NCBI RefSeq assembly: GCF_927798095.1
Contig: NZ_CAKMMF010000008.1
Span: 62,001-126,000 of the forward strand
DNA from: Paenibacillus plantiphilus
Lineage (GTDB): Bacteria > Bacillota > Bacilli > Paenibacillales > Paenibacillaceae
Direction of reading: 5' to 3'
Length of the DNA: 64,000 nucleotides
Of the stretch, positions 24,701 through 37,700 are shown piece by piece (position 1 is the first letter of the stretch; each line of letters begins with the position of its first letter). The notes under the pieces were generated by a model. The model was not told where the DNA came from, ran no database searches, and worked only from the letters and a program-made list of their open reading frames with translations. The position numbers were made by a program, and so were the translations under genes.

Positions 24701-25672
24701 ATGCTGTATCTTAACGAAAAGCATGTGAAGCAGCTCGGCGTAAACTGGCACGCAACGATCGAAGTGATCGAAGAAGCGGTCCGCTGCATCGCAAGCGAGG
24801 ACTACGCGCAGCCCGTGAAGCCTTATCTCAGGTTCCGCGATCTGCAGAATCGTATTATCGCGATGCCTGCGTTCGTAGGCGGAGATGTCAATTCGGCAGG
24901 GATCAAATGGATCGCCAGCTTTCCCCGCAACATCGAGCGGGATTTGCCTCGGGCTAGCAGCGTCATGATACTGAACGATGTCGAGACTGGACAACCGACG
25001 GCGGTTATTAATACGTCTTTGCTGAGTGTTATCCGCACGGCTTCGGTTACAGGGATGATAATCAAGCATTTCATCGCGGCCAGGCCAAGGCCAAGCTACA
25101 GAATAGGCATTATCGGCTTCGGCCCGATTGGACAATATCATTTGCAGATGTGCCAGCAATTGCTCGGCGACCGGATCGAGAGCATCACGCTCTATGATTT
25201 GCGTCCGATTGACCGCGAGGGGTTAGGGCTGGAAGGAAATGACCGCATCACGATTGCAGAGAGCTGGCAGCAGGCTTATGAGAATGCTGATATTGTCATC
25301 ACATGCACCGTATCCTCCAAGCCTTACATCAATCTTCCTCCGAATTCGGGGGCGCTGCTGCTTAATGTTTCGCTGCGGGACTTTGAGGCTGAGGCTATCT
25401 ATCCGCATGTCAAGGACGCGATTATTGTCGATCACTGGGAAGAAGTGTGCAGGGAGAACACGGATGTGGAAATGATGCATCTGTCGATGGGGCTGCAAAA
25501 GGAAGGGACGCGCTCGATCGTTGATGTGGTCCAGCATAACTGCATCGCCCAATTCCAATCAGAAGCCGCCGTCATGTTCAATCCGATGGGCATGGCCGCG
25601 TTCGATATTGCTATCGGTCAATTTTATTCCCGACTGGCGCTGGGAAGCGGCATCGGCGACATGCTTGAATAA
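24701..25672 (+). CDS. sbnB: SbnB-like dehydrogenase of 2,3-diaminopropionate synthesis
   Basis: This 323-residue protein belongs to the ornithine cyclodeaminase/mu-crystallin family. The nucleotide fold is announced by IGIIGFGPIGQYHLQM (about 135-150). The substrate-side segment SAGIKWIASFPRN holds the conserved Lys. VLLNVSLRDF-like residues (here LLNVSLRDFEAEAI) and VDHWEEVCRE follow. SbnB oxidatively cleaves the N-(amino-carboxyethyl)-glutamate made by SbnA to give L-2,3-diaminopropionate. The ribosome site AAAAGGAGAG precedes the ATG. The stop overlaps a possible ATG at 25672, but NRPS1 most likely starts 60 nt later. Family membership is sure; the exact reaction rests on the SbnA neighbour. 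Confidence 0.88.
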   Translation: MLYLNEKHVKQLGVNWHATIEVIEEAVRCIASEDYAQPVKPYLRFRDLQNRIIAMPAFVGGDVNSAGIKWIASFPRNIERDLPRASSVMILNDVETGQPTAVINTSLLSVIRTASVTGMIIKHFIAARPRPSYRIGIIGFGPIGQYHLQMCQQLLGDRIESITLYDLRPIDREGLGLEGNDRITIAESWQQAYENADIVITCTVSSKPYINLPPNSGALLLNVSLRDFEAEAIYPHVKDAIIVDHWEEVCRENTDVEMMHLSMGLQKEGTRSIVDVVQHNCIAQFQSEAAVMFNPMGMAAFDIAIGQFYSRLALGSGIGDMLE

Positions 25673-25731
25673 TGGCGGAGGACGAATGGCGTAAGCCGCA
25701 TTCGGATTCCGGTTTACTTGGAGGGAAATTG

Positions 25732-28700
25732 ATGGACATTGGATTGACATATCCGTTGACCGAAGCGCAGAAACGAATCTGGTATACGGAGAAATTTTAT
25801 CCGGGGAGCAGCATATGCAGCATTGGCGGAATCGTGCGTTTCAAGACGAGAGAGCCGTTTGATACGGAGCTCATGAAGCAGGCGATTAATCATTACGTCC
25901 GCCTTAACGATACGATCAGGCTCCGCATGATTAATGAGCCGGGCAATGAGCCTAAGCAGGCTGTGGCGGATTACAAGCCTTTTGATATTGAGGTTGTCCA
26001 TTTTGCAGAAGGAAATATGGGGGCTGTTAATCAATGGGCCGATGAGCTGTTTCGGACGCCGATTGAGTTTGACGATGCTGACCTCTATTCCTTTGGAATC
26101 GCCCGCACTGGCGAGCATGAGGGCTGTCTTGTTATTGTTGTGAATCATATTTTGTCGGACGGAACCGGCATGGTTATTACGATCAGCGAAATTCTCGATA
26201 TTTACTTGAAGCTGGTTGACAAGGAAGCGGCGCCGGAGGAGGCAAGCCCTTCTTATTTGGAATATTTGCCGGTTGAAACGGAATATAAGCAGTCGGAGCG
26301 CTGGCGCAAGGATAAGGCGTTCTGGAATGAGAAGTTCAAGACGCTTCCGGAATTCATCTCCCTCAAGCCGACGGACAGCTACAGCATTCGTACAGAGGCG
26401 GACCGTCAAGTATTCGTCATCCCCCAGGAGCTGGAGCGGCAAATCCGGAGCTTCTGCGAGACGCATAAGGTGAGCGTATTAACGCTGTTTCTCTCCATTC
26501 TCTATACGTACTGTTACCGCATAACCGGCCATGAGGATCTGGTACTGGGAACATTCCTTGCGAATCGGACGAATGCGCAGGAGAAGTCGCAGCCAGGCAT
26601 GTTTGTCAGCACGACTCCGATACGCGCGACAGTTGTGCCGGAGATGGATTTTCTGTCGTTCGCGCGGAGCGTATTCAAGGAGCAGATGGGTGTGCTTCGC
26701 CATCAGAAATATCCCTACAACACCATTCTGAACGATTTGAAGGCGCATAAGCCTGATCTCAGTTCATTGTTCGGCATGGCGCTGGAATATATCGTTATGG
26801 GCTGGCAGGAGAAGAATGGGATCAGCTATGTGGTCGATCAGCTGTTCTGCGGCCATGAGCTGAATGATCTGTTTATTTCGGTCAAGGACCAATGGGATAA
26901 GGGCGAGCTGCTGATTGTTTTTGATTACCGTACAGAGGTGTTCACAGGGGAAGAGATTGCGGCTATGTGCCGTCATCTGCTGACCTTGGTCGGCGATGCG
27001 GTGACGAACCCGGATAAGAAGCTCTATGAGCTGGAGCTCTGCTCTCCCGAAGAGAAGCAGCTTATTGTGAAGGCGTTCAACAATACGGATGCGGAATATG
27101 AGCCTGGCCTTACGACGATTGCGCTGTTCGAGAAGCAGGCGCTTGCCGTGCCGGATGACATCGCGGTGAAATGCGGTGCTGAAACGCTGTCCTATCGGGA
27201 GCTGAATGAGCAGGCCAACCGACTGGCTCGCGCGCTGATCGCCAGAGGAGTGGGACGCGATGATCGCGTAGCGATATTGCTGGAGCGCAAGCCGCTTATG
27301 GTAGTTTGCATCCTGGCGATATGGAAGGCCGGCGGCGCGTATGTCCCGGTCGATCCCGCCTATCCGCAGCAGCGAATCGTCGATATGATCGGCGACTCTG
27401 GCGCATGCTGTGTGCTGACAGAGTCGGCGCATTGCAGCGATGAGCTGCGAGCGGGGATTGCGGAAACGATCAATAGGAGCGACGAGCTGCAAGAGGAAGT
27501 CGCGGAATCGGTTGCTTGGATTGATCAGCAGCAAGCGAGTCTGCCAGATGTATTCTTTAGGCTGGATGAAGCGGCTGCTGAGCTGGCGGAGCTGGGCAGC
27601 GGCAATCTGGATGTCGAGATCGTGCCGGAGCAGCTGGCATATATGATCTACACGTCGGGCTCAACCGGCAAGCCGAAGGGCGCAATGCTGGAGCATGCAG
27701 GCATGCTGAACCATATTGAGGCGATGGTGGAAGAGCTGCATATGGACGAGCGCTGTGTTATGGCGCAGAATGCGCCGCACTGCTTTGACATATCGGTATG
27801 GCAGTTCGTAACCGCGCTCACGCTTGGCGGCACGACGGTTATTTATCCGAATGAGCTGATCCTTAATCCGCGCGCCTTTATTGCCGAGGTTGAACGCGAC
27901 GGCGTAACCGTGCTGGAGGTGGTCGTATCCTTCATGTCCGCCCTGCTGGAGATGGACTTGGATGTGCGGCTGGAAGCATTGAAGCAGCTACTCGTAACAG
28001 GGGAAGCGGCCAAGCCGCATCTCGTTCGCCGCTGGTTCGAGCGGTATCGCCATGTCAGAGTGATCAATGCGTATGGACCGACAGAGGCGTGCGACGATAT
28101 TACACTGCATATGATGGATGCCGCGCCGGAATCTGACGTCATGCCTATCGGCAAGCCGCTTCGCAATTTGAGGGTTTATGTTGTGGATGCCCATATGAAT
28201 TTGATGCCTGTAGGCGTTGTGGGAGAGCTGTGCGTATCGGGAATAGGCGTCGGACGGGGATATATGAACGATCCCGAGCGGACGGCGAAGGCGTTCATGG
28301 AGGACCCGTTCCGTGAAGAGCGGGGAGTCAGATTGTACCGGACAGGGGATTTGGCACGCTGGCTGCCGGACGGAAGTCTGGAATATATGGGGCGGATAGA
28401 TCATCAGGTCAAAATCCGCGGACATCGGATCGAATGCGGCGATATCGAGGCACGGCTGCTGCAGCATGTGGACATTAAGGAGGTCCTCGTGCTGGATCGC
28501 AGCGATGAGGGCGGGAACAAATATTTATGCGCCTATTATACAGGCAATGCAGGCGCAGAGCTGGCGGGTTCAGCAGAGCTGCGCGAGTTCGTCTCCGCAG
28601 AGCTGCCTGGCTATATGGTCCCGTCCTACTTTGTTGGACTGGATGCATTCCCGCTGACGCCGAACGGCAAGATAGACCGGCGAGCGCTGCCCGAGCCAGA

Positions 28701-31700
28701 GGGCTCTTCCGGTGATCGGACGATCGCTTACGTTGCGCCGCGCAGCGATGCTGAGCAGCAGCTTGCGAATATTTGGGGCACGGTGCTGGGCTTCGAACGA
28801 GTTGGAGTGAACGACAATTACTTCGAGCTGGGCGGCGACTCCTTGAAGGCTATGCTCATTATGGCGAATATTTACAAGCAATTCGGTGTGGAGCTGCCGC
28901 TTCGCGAGCTGTTCGAGAAGCCTACGGTTGAGGGGATCGCCCTTGCTCTGGCTCGCGCTATGGGGCAAGGCGGTGCGAAACGATACGAGGCGATTCCGGC
29001 CGTGCCGCTTCAAGAGCGCTATGCCTTGTCATCAGCTCAGAAGCGGATGTATCTGCTGAATATGCTGGAGGAGGAGAGCACGGCTTACAATATGCCGGGC
29101 AGATTCGCCATCGAAGGTCCGCTTGATGCGGGACGCGTAGAGAAAGCGCTGCAGCTGCTGATACAGCGGCATGAGTCGCTGCGCACCTCCTTCGCTATGC
29201 AAGACGGCGTTCCCCTCCAGATGGTCCATGAGCAGGTGCAATTTGAAATGCCGACTATCAAGGCAGCAGATAGCGAGCTGCCTGGAATCGAGGAACAGTT
29301 CATCCGACCGTTTCAATTGACCGATGCGCCGCTTATGCGGGCTATGCTGGTGAAGCTCGATGAGGAGCGGCACGCATTATTTCTGGACATGCATCACATT
29401 ATTTCCGATGGCGTTTCGATTCAGTTGTTTCTGGAGCAATTCGGGATTCTATATCGGGGCGGCCGCTTGCCGGAGCTGCGGGTCCAATACAAGGATTTCT
29501 CCGATTGGCAGAACCGGCTGCTGGAAAGCGAGTCGATGCGGGTGCAGGCAGATTATTGGCTGCAGCAATTCGCCGGTGAGCTTCCAGTGCTGTCCTTGTC
29601 GACCGATTATTCACGGCCATCCGTGCAGAGCTTCGCTGGTGACCGCTTCTGGTTCCATGCCGGCGGCGAGCTGACTGCAGCAGTAAGGCGAGTAGCCGCC
29701 CAGACGGGAACGACCTCCTATATGGTGATGCTCGCCGCTTACGGTGCGCTGCTGTTTAAATATACAGGTCAGGATGACCAAATCGTCGGCACTCCGATTG
29801 CCGGACGGGCGCATCCCGACGCCAGCGGCGTACTCGGTATGTTCGTCAATACGCTGGGCATCCGCTGCTATCCGCAAGACAGCAAGACTTTCCGCCAGCT
29901 TGTAGGCGAAGTGAAGGATACGCTGTTCCAGGCTTACGAGCATCAGGATTATCCGCTTGATCTTCTCGTTGAGAAGCTGGAGCTGGAGCGGGATACGAGC
30001 CGCAATCCGCTGTTCGACACGATGTTCGTGCATTTGAGCGACGATATCGTCGAGATGGAAATCGAAGGTCTGACTTTGAAGGTTCATGAGCTGGACGAAG
30101 GGGTTTCCAAATTCGACCTGCTGCTGGAGGCCTCGGAGCAATCCAACGATATTCGTTTCAAGCTGCAGTATTGCACGGCTCTATTCCGCAGAGACACGAT
30201 GGACAGGCTAGCTGCCCATTTTATGAATGTGCTGCATGCGGTGACGGATGATCCGAATGTGGAGCTCGGGGTCATCGATATGCTGACGGCAGAGGAGAAA
30301 GTGCAGCTGCTTCATGAGCTTCACGGCGTGGAAGCCTCCTATCCCGGTGCTGCGACGATCGTGGACCTCTTCGAGGATCAGGCGGCGCTAACGCCTGACA
30401 ATCCGGCCGTGTCGCAGGGAGATCGGACATGGACGTACCGCGAGCTGAACGAGCGGGCCAACCGTCTGGCGCGAACACTGCGCGCGAGCGGAGTAACGGG
30501 CAACAGCTCAGTTGCTGTTGCGGGGCATCGTTCTATCGAGCTGATTACAGCGATGCTGGCCATTTCGAAGGCGGGAGGCGCGTATGTGCCGATTGCGCCA
30601 TCGAGCTCCGCTGAACATATCGGTTTTGTGCTGCAGGATAGCGGGGCCACGGTGCTGTTAAAGGGTTCAGAAGCGGATGCTCTTCGCTTGACAGCGGATT
30701 ATACCGGAATTGTCATCGACTTGCTTGACGAGAGCCAATATGCGGGGAACTGCAGTAATCTGGAGCGATTCAGCTCGCCGGATGATTGGCTTGCCATTCT
30801 GTACACGTCTATTCCGGCTGAGCATTCAACCGGGAGCAGGATAAGCCATCGCGATGCCGTCAGTCTGCTCGTTAACGACCGTCTGCCGTTTCAGCTTGGC
30901 GCGTCCGATACATGGACGATGACGCACTCGCTGAACTCCGGCAGCTCGTTATGGGAGATGTTCGGCGCATTGTTGTATGGAGGCAGAATCGTTGTTGTGC
31001 CTCAACAAATTGCACAGTCTGCCGCAGAGCTGGCAGAGCTGCTTCGCGTGGAGCGAATCACCGTTCTGAACGGAGCGCCGACGGCCTTCTACGCGCTGGT
31101 TCAGGCGGAGATGCAGCGGACCGACAATGCGCCTGCTCTTCGTTATGTGATGCTGTCCGGCGAAGGTCTGCATCCGGTCATTCTTCAGCCTTGGCAGGAG
31201 AAATATGGACAGGCGAAGCTGGTTCACCTGCTCGGCTCTTCAGCAGCGAAGCTGCCTGCCTTGTATAAAGAAATCGGTGATGCGGAGATCGCCGCGAACC
31301 GGGGCAATATCGGCCTGCCGTTTCCAGCACGGACCGCCTATATTCTCGATAGCAGCAATATGCTGGCGCCTCTTGGCGTTATAGGTGAGCTGTACATCGG
31401 AGGCGAAGGAGCAGCAACCGATTGCGGGAATCCTCCTGAACAGGAGGCCCAGCGTTATATCAGCAACCCGTATAAGCCGGAAGAAAGGCTGTATCGGACA
31501 GATCAATCTGCGAGACTGGGAGCCTTCGGTGAAGTGGAGTATATTGGCGGCCCGCATCGGCTGGTCAACATCCGTGGCAATCGGATTGCGCTTGGCGACA
31601 TTGAGAACGTTCTGTTGAAGATACCGCAAATCAGAGCAACTGTAGTCGTAGCAGTGAATGGCGGAGAAGATGAAGTGAAAGGCGCGCTCGGCGCGAAAAA

Positions 31701-34700
31701 CGGGCGTACACTGCTGGCCGCTTATTATACAGGCGGCGAGATCAGCGATACCGAGCTGCGCGCCGTTTTATCCGAGCATTTGCCCGCACCTATGATTCCA
31801 TCCTCATTTGTGCGTCTTGAAGCGATGCCAATAACGGAGGACGGTACGCTTGATTACAGTGCGCTCCCGCAGCCGCAGCCGCAGCCGCAGCCGCAGCCGC
31901 AGCTTGCGGCAATGGAAGCGGCAGTCGCGACTGCGGCATGGACGCGGACCGAAGAACGGATGATGTCGATCTGGCAGGAGCTTCTAGGTGTCTCTGATTT
32001 GTCGCCAGAGGATGATTTCTTTGCCAAAGGCGGTCATTCTCTTAGCGCGGCCATGCTTGCTGCCCGAATTTTGAAGGAATTCAAGACGAAAATAGCTCTG
32101 CGCACGATATTCAAGCAGCCAACGCTTGCTGAGCTTGCCGCCTATATTGATGAGAAAACAGGAGCTGCGCCGGAACCGGTGCAGGCTGCAGCACAGAACG
32201 CAGTGCAAGAGGCAGCACAGAACGGAGTAAAGAACACAGCAGGGAACATAGCACAGAATGCAGTACAGGATGCAGCAGGGAACGGAGCACAGAACACAGC
32301 AGGGAACGGAGCACAGAATTCAGCGCAAGAGGCAACACAAAACGTAGAATCAAATGCGGCACCAAATGCGGCACCAAATGCAGCACCAAATGCAGCACCA
32401 AATGCAGCACCAAATTCAGCACCAAATTCAGCACCAAATGCAGCATCAAATACAATACAGGATGCAATGCTGAACGGAGTGCTGAATGCAGTGCACGACG
32501 CAGCACAGCCGAGCTATGATGCGATTGAACCAGCGCCGATTCAGCAGCAATACCCCTTGTCCTCGGCACAGCAGCGTCTGTTCGTACTGGATCGACTGGA
32601 GGGAGCGGGCGCGGGAACAGCTTACAACCTGCCTGCCGCCATGCTTCTTGAAGGACAGGTAGACCGCGAACGGCTGCAGTACGCATTCGCTGAAATCATT
32701 CGCAGGCACGAGGCGCTTCGTACCTCGTTCCAGTTGGAGAATGGCGTGCCCGTGCAGCGCATCGTTGACCAAGTCGATTTCACAATCGACTACAGCCATG
32801 CGAACGAGTCGGAAATTCCGCAAGCGGTTGAGCGATTTATTCGTCCGTTCGATCTCGGCAATCCGCCGCTGCTGCGCATCGGGCTAACGAGACTGACGGA
32901 GGAAAAGCACCTCCTGCTGTTCGATATGCATCACATTGTCTCCGACGGTATTTCTGTTGCGATTATTGTAAAAGAATGGATCGCGCTCTATGCCGGCAAT
33001 GGATCGCTGCCTGCGCTTCAATTGCAGTACAAGGATTACGCCGTATGGCAGCAGGGCTGGCTGGACTCCGAGGAATACAGCACGCAGGAGAGCTATTGGC
33101 GGAGCGCCATGGCGGGCGAGCTGCCGGTGCTGGAGCTGCCGTATGATTACCAGCGTCCTCCGGTGCAGAGCTTTGAAGGCAGCGACTTCAAATTCAGAAT
33201 TGACGCCGAGCTTGTGACACGCCTTAACGCATTGACCAAGGAAACCGGTACGACACTGTACATGGTGCTGCTCGCTGCATACAAGGTGCTGCTGTTCAAA
33301 TACAGCGGTGCGAACGACTACATCGTAGGCACGCCAATCGCCAACCGTTCCCGTGCGGAGCTGAACGAGATGATCGGAATGTTCGTCAATACGCTGGCGA
33401 TTCGCACGTATCCTGTTGCCGAGCAGACGTTTGCGAGCTTTTTGGACCAAGTGAAGGAACGGACGCTGGAAGCTTTTGACCATCAGGAATATCCCTTTGA
33501 GGATCTTGTGGACAAGCTCGGCATTCGCCGCGACTTAAGCCGCAACCCGTTATTCGATACGATGTTCAGCCTTAACAATGTCGATACGGCTGAGTTGGAG
33601 CTTCCAGGTCTTTCCTTCAGTTCAATTGAGGTCAATGAACAGATATCTAAATTTGATCTGTCGTTGGAAGCCCGCGAAGGCGATGGGGAGATCGAGTTCG
33701 TTCTGGAGTACTGTACTGCGCTGTTCAGGGAAGAGACGGCAAGACGTCTGGCGGGCCATTACAGACAAATTCTCGGCGTTATCGCGGAGGCTCCGCAAGC
33801 GGCTTTGGGAGAGCTTCAGCTGCTGACAGATGCGGAGAAGCGGGGAATTGTCGAGGACTTCAACCGCACGGACGCGCCTGTTCGCGAAGGGGTGACGACG
33901 GTGTCTCTCTTCGAGGAAGGGGCGGCACGGTTCCCCGACCGGATTGCGGTTCGCTGCGGCGACGAGGACGTGACCTATGCCGAATTGAATCGGCGGGCGA
34001 ACAGGCTGGCGCGAGTGCTGGCGGCAAGAGGGGTAGGGCGTGATGACCGTGTCGCTATCCTTATGGATCGCAAGCCGAGAATGGTGGAATGCATACTGGC
34101 GATCTGGAAGTCAGGCGGCGCATACGTGCCTGTTGATCCGCTCTATCCGCAGCAGCGGATCATCGATATGATCGGAGATTCTGAAGCCAAATGTGTATTG
34201 ACTGAAGGTGCATTCACCAGCGAAGAGCTGCAGCTGGCATTGCCGTCTTCAGAATTCCTCCTGTTGGATACGATGGGCGGCGAGCTTATGGCGCAGCCGG
34301 ACAGCAATCTGGGGATCGAGCTTGTGCCGGAGCAGTTGGCGTATCTGATCTATACATCGGGTTCTACAGGCAAGCCGAAGGGTGCGATGCTGGAGCATGC
34401 GGGCATGCTGAATCATATCGAGGCGATGATTGAGGAGCTGGATATGAAGGAAGGCTGTGTGCTGGCGCAAAATGCTCCGCATTGCTTCGATATTTCTGTC
34501 TGGCAGTTTGTGACGGCGCTGACGATTGGCGGTACGACCGCTATTTATCCGAATGAGCTTATTACGAATCCGAAAGCGTTCATTGCGGCCGTGGAAAATG
34601 ACAGTGTAACTGTGCTTGAGGTCGTCGTTTCATTCATGTCTGCGATGCTGGAGATGGAGCTTGACGCAGAGCTGCCTGCGCTGACGCATCTGCTTGTTAC

Positions 34701-37700
34701 GGGGGAGAATGCCAATGCTCAGCTGGCAAGACAGTGGTTCCAGCGGTATCCGCATATTAAGCTCGTCAACGCTTATGGACCGACAGAGGCATGCGATGAT
34801 ATTACGCTGCACATTCTGGACCGCGCTCCATCGTCTGAGACGATGCCGATCGGCAAGCCGGTGCGCAATCTGAAGGTCTATGTCGTTGACAGTGGCATGA
34901 ACCTGCTGCCCGTTGGGGTAGTAGGGGAGCTGTGCGTATCCGGGATTGGAGTTGGACGCGGATATTTGAACGATGCTGACAAGACGGCGAAGGCCTTCAT
35001 GGAGGACCCTTTCCGCAGCGAGCGGGGCGTCCGTCTCTATCGGACAGGGGATTATGCCAAGTGGCTGCCAGACGGAAATCTGGTCTATATGGGACGGATG
35101 GATCATCAGGTCAAAATCCGCGGCCACCGCATCGAGTGCGGCGAGATTGAGGCGCGGCTGCTAGGGCATGAGGCGGTCAGAGAGGCCATCGTCATGGATC
35201 GCAGCGATGAGGGCGGCAACAAATATTTGTGCGCTTACTATACCGCGACAGAGGACATCGATGCTGCAGAGCTGCGCGAGTTTGTCCATGCCGAGCTGCC
35301 GGGCTATATGGTCCCGTCATTCTTTGTGCAGATGGATAAATTCCCGCTCACCCCGAACGGCAAAATCGACCGCAAGGCGCTGCCGGAGCCGGAGGGCGAC
35401 CTCAAGACGACAGTGTATATCGCTCCGCGAACCGAGACTGAGCGGGTGCTTGCGGGAATATGGCAGAAAGTGCTTGGCGTTGAGCGGGTTGGCGCGCAGG
35501 ATCATTTCTTCGAGCTTGGCGGACATTCGCTGAAAGCGATGGTCATGCTCTCGCATGCTGCCAAAGCGCTAGGAGCAGAGGTTCCGCTGCGCGAGCTGTT
35601 CAAGACGCCAACGCTGGAGGGGCTTGCCCTGCTGATTGCGCAATGGGGCGCGGCTGAGGGAGCTGGCTATACAGCGATTCCCAAAGTGTCGGAGCAGCAA
35701 TATTATCCTGTATCTTCAGCTCAGAAGCGGATCTACATTCTGAATCAGTTCGAGGATGGGGACAGCACAAGCTACAACATGTCCGATGCGCTCCAGATCG
35801 ATGGTCCGCTGGATATGGAGCTGCTGACGAATGCCTTCCGCGATATTGTGCGCCGCCATGAAATATTGCGGACCTCGTTTCATGCGATTGACGGCGAGCC
35901 GTTCCAGAAGGTGCATGAGGATGCGGAGCTGGAGTGGGTTGTCAGGGATGCCTTGGAGGATGAGGTGAACGGCATCGCCGCCGCCTTCGTCCGTCCGTTC
36001 CGTCTGGACGAAGCGCCGCTAATGCGCGCCGAGGTGCTGAGGCTGTCCCCGGAGCGGCATATATTGCTCATTGATATGCATCATATTGTGTCTGACGGGG
36101 AGTCGATTCGTCTTCTCGTGGATGAATTTATAAGTCTGTACAGCGGCAGCGAGCTGTCCGAGCCTGCCGTGCAGTATAAGGATTTTGCCGCATGGCAGAA
36201 CGACAGGTTTGCTGCTGAGGCGATGAGGGAGCAGGAGATTTACTGGCTGAAGCAATTTGCCGCCGGAGACATTCCAGTGCTGGAGCTTCCGACAGATTAT
36301 GCCAGACCGCCAATGCAGAGCTTCGAGGGCTACCGGCTGACCTTCTCGGCGGGCACAGAGCTGCACGGACAATTGCAGCGGCTCGCAGGCGAATCCGGCG
36401 CGACGATGTACATGCTTCTGCTGGCGGCCTATCAGATTTTATTGGGCAAATATTCCGGCGGACATGATGTTGTTATCGGTACGCCGGTTGCAGGAAGGCC
36501 GCATGCCGATGTGCTGAATTTGGCGGGCATGTTCGTGAATACTTTGGCGATCCGCTGCACAGGGACGGCGGATATGACCTTCCGGGAGCTGCTGGAGGAA
36601 GTGAAGACTGCAAGTCTGGAGGCGTTCCAGCATGGAGAGTATCCGTTCGAGGAGCTGGTGGACAAGCTGAACCTCCAGCGTGACTTTAGCCGCAATCCGT
36701 TGTTCGATACGATGTTCAGCCATCAGATGAGCGATACGGAAGCGTTGGAGGTTCAAGGGCTGGCCTTCACGCCCTATGAATTGGACAATCGGACCGCGAA
36801 GTTTGATCTGTCGCTGGATGCAGTGGAATCAGCGGACGGCATAACCTTCGAACTGGAATACAGCACAAAGCTGTTCAAGCGGGAGACGATGGAGCGGACG
36901 GCAAACCATTATATGCAAATTGTGCGCAGCGCAGTGTCCAATCCTGATGGAGTCATCTCCAGCATCGACATATTGACAGAGGCGGAGAAGGTGCAACTGC
37001 TGGAGGAATTCAACGCTTCGGCAAGGGAATACCCGCAGGAGCTGACATTCCATGAAGCGTTCGCGGCCCAGGCGGAGCGAATGCCGGATGGGATCGCCGT
37101 TATATCCGGCGGTGAAAGCCTCACCTATCGCGAGCTGAATGTCCGCGCCAATGCGCTTGCCCATGTTCTCCGCGATAAAGGAATCGGCGCAGACTGCATT
37201 GTCGGCGTTATGGTGGGCCGCTCGGAGCTCATGATCGTTGCGGCGCTGGCTGTTATGAAGGCAGGAGGCGCATACCTTCCTGTCGACCCGGAATATCCGA
37301 GTGACCGGATTGCCTATCTGCTGCAGGACAGCGGCGCGGCGCTTGTCGTCACAGAGTCATCTTTTATAGCAGAACTGGCTTTCGAGGGTGAGATTGTAGT
37401 CGCTGATGAGTTGGATCATGCCAGCGGCAGGGATGATGGACCCATCAATGAGACGAAGCCGCAGCATTTGGCCTATGTCATCTATACATCGGGCACAACG
37501 GGCAAGCCGAAGGGCGTTATGATCGAGCATTGCCAATATATGAATGTCGCCTACGCCTGGCTGGAGCAGTACGAGCTGAATCAATTCCCTGTCCGTCTGC
37601 TCGGAATGGCGAGCTTCTCGTTCGACGTTTTTGCTGGCGATATGGCCCGCGCATTGCTGAGCGGCGGACGGCTTGTTATTTGTCCCAATGACATCAAGCT

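Noticed and set aside
25672..25731. Upstream ATG of NRPS1 overlapping the sbnB stop
   Set aside because: The extra 20 residues do not match starter C domains, and GGAGGG sits correctly only for the ATG at 25732.
30352..31860. Sequencing error as cause of the A2 motif loss
   Set aside because: The frame is open throughout and changes are scattered substitutions in every motif, not a local frameshift.
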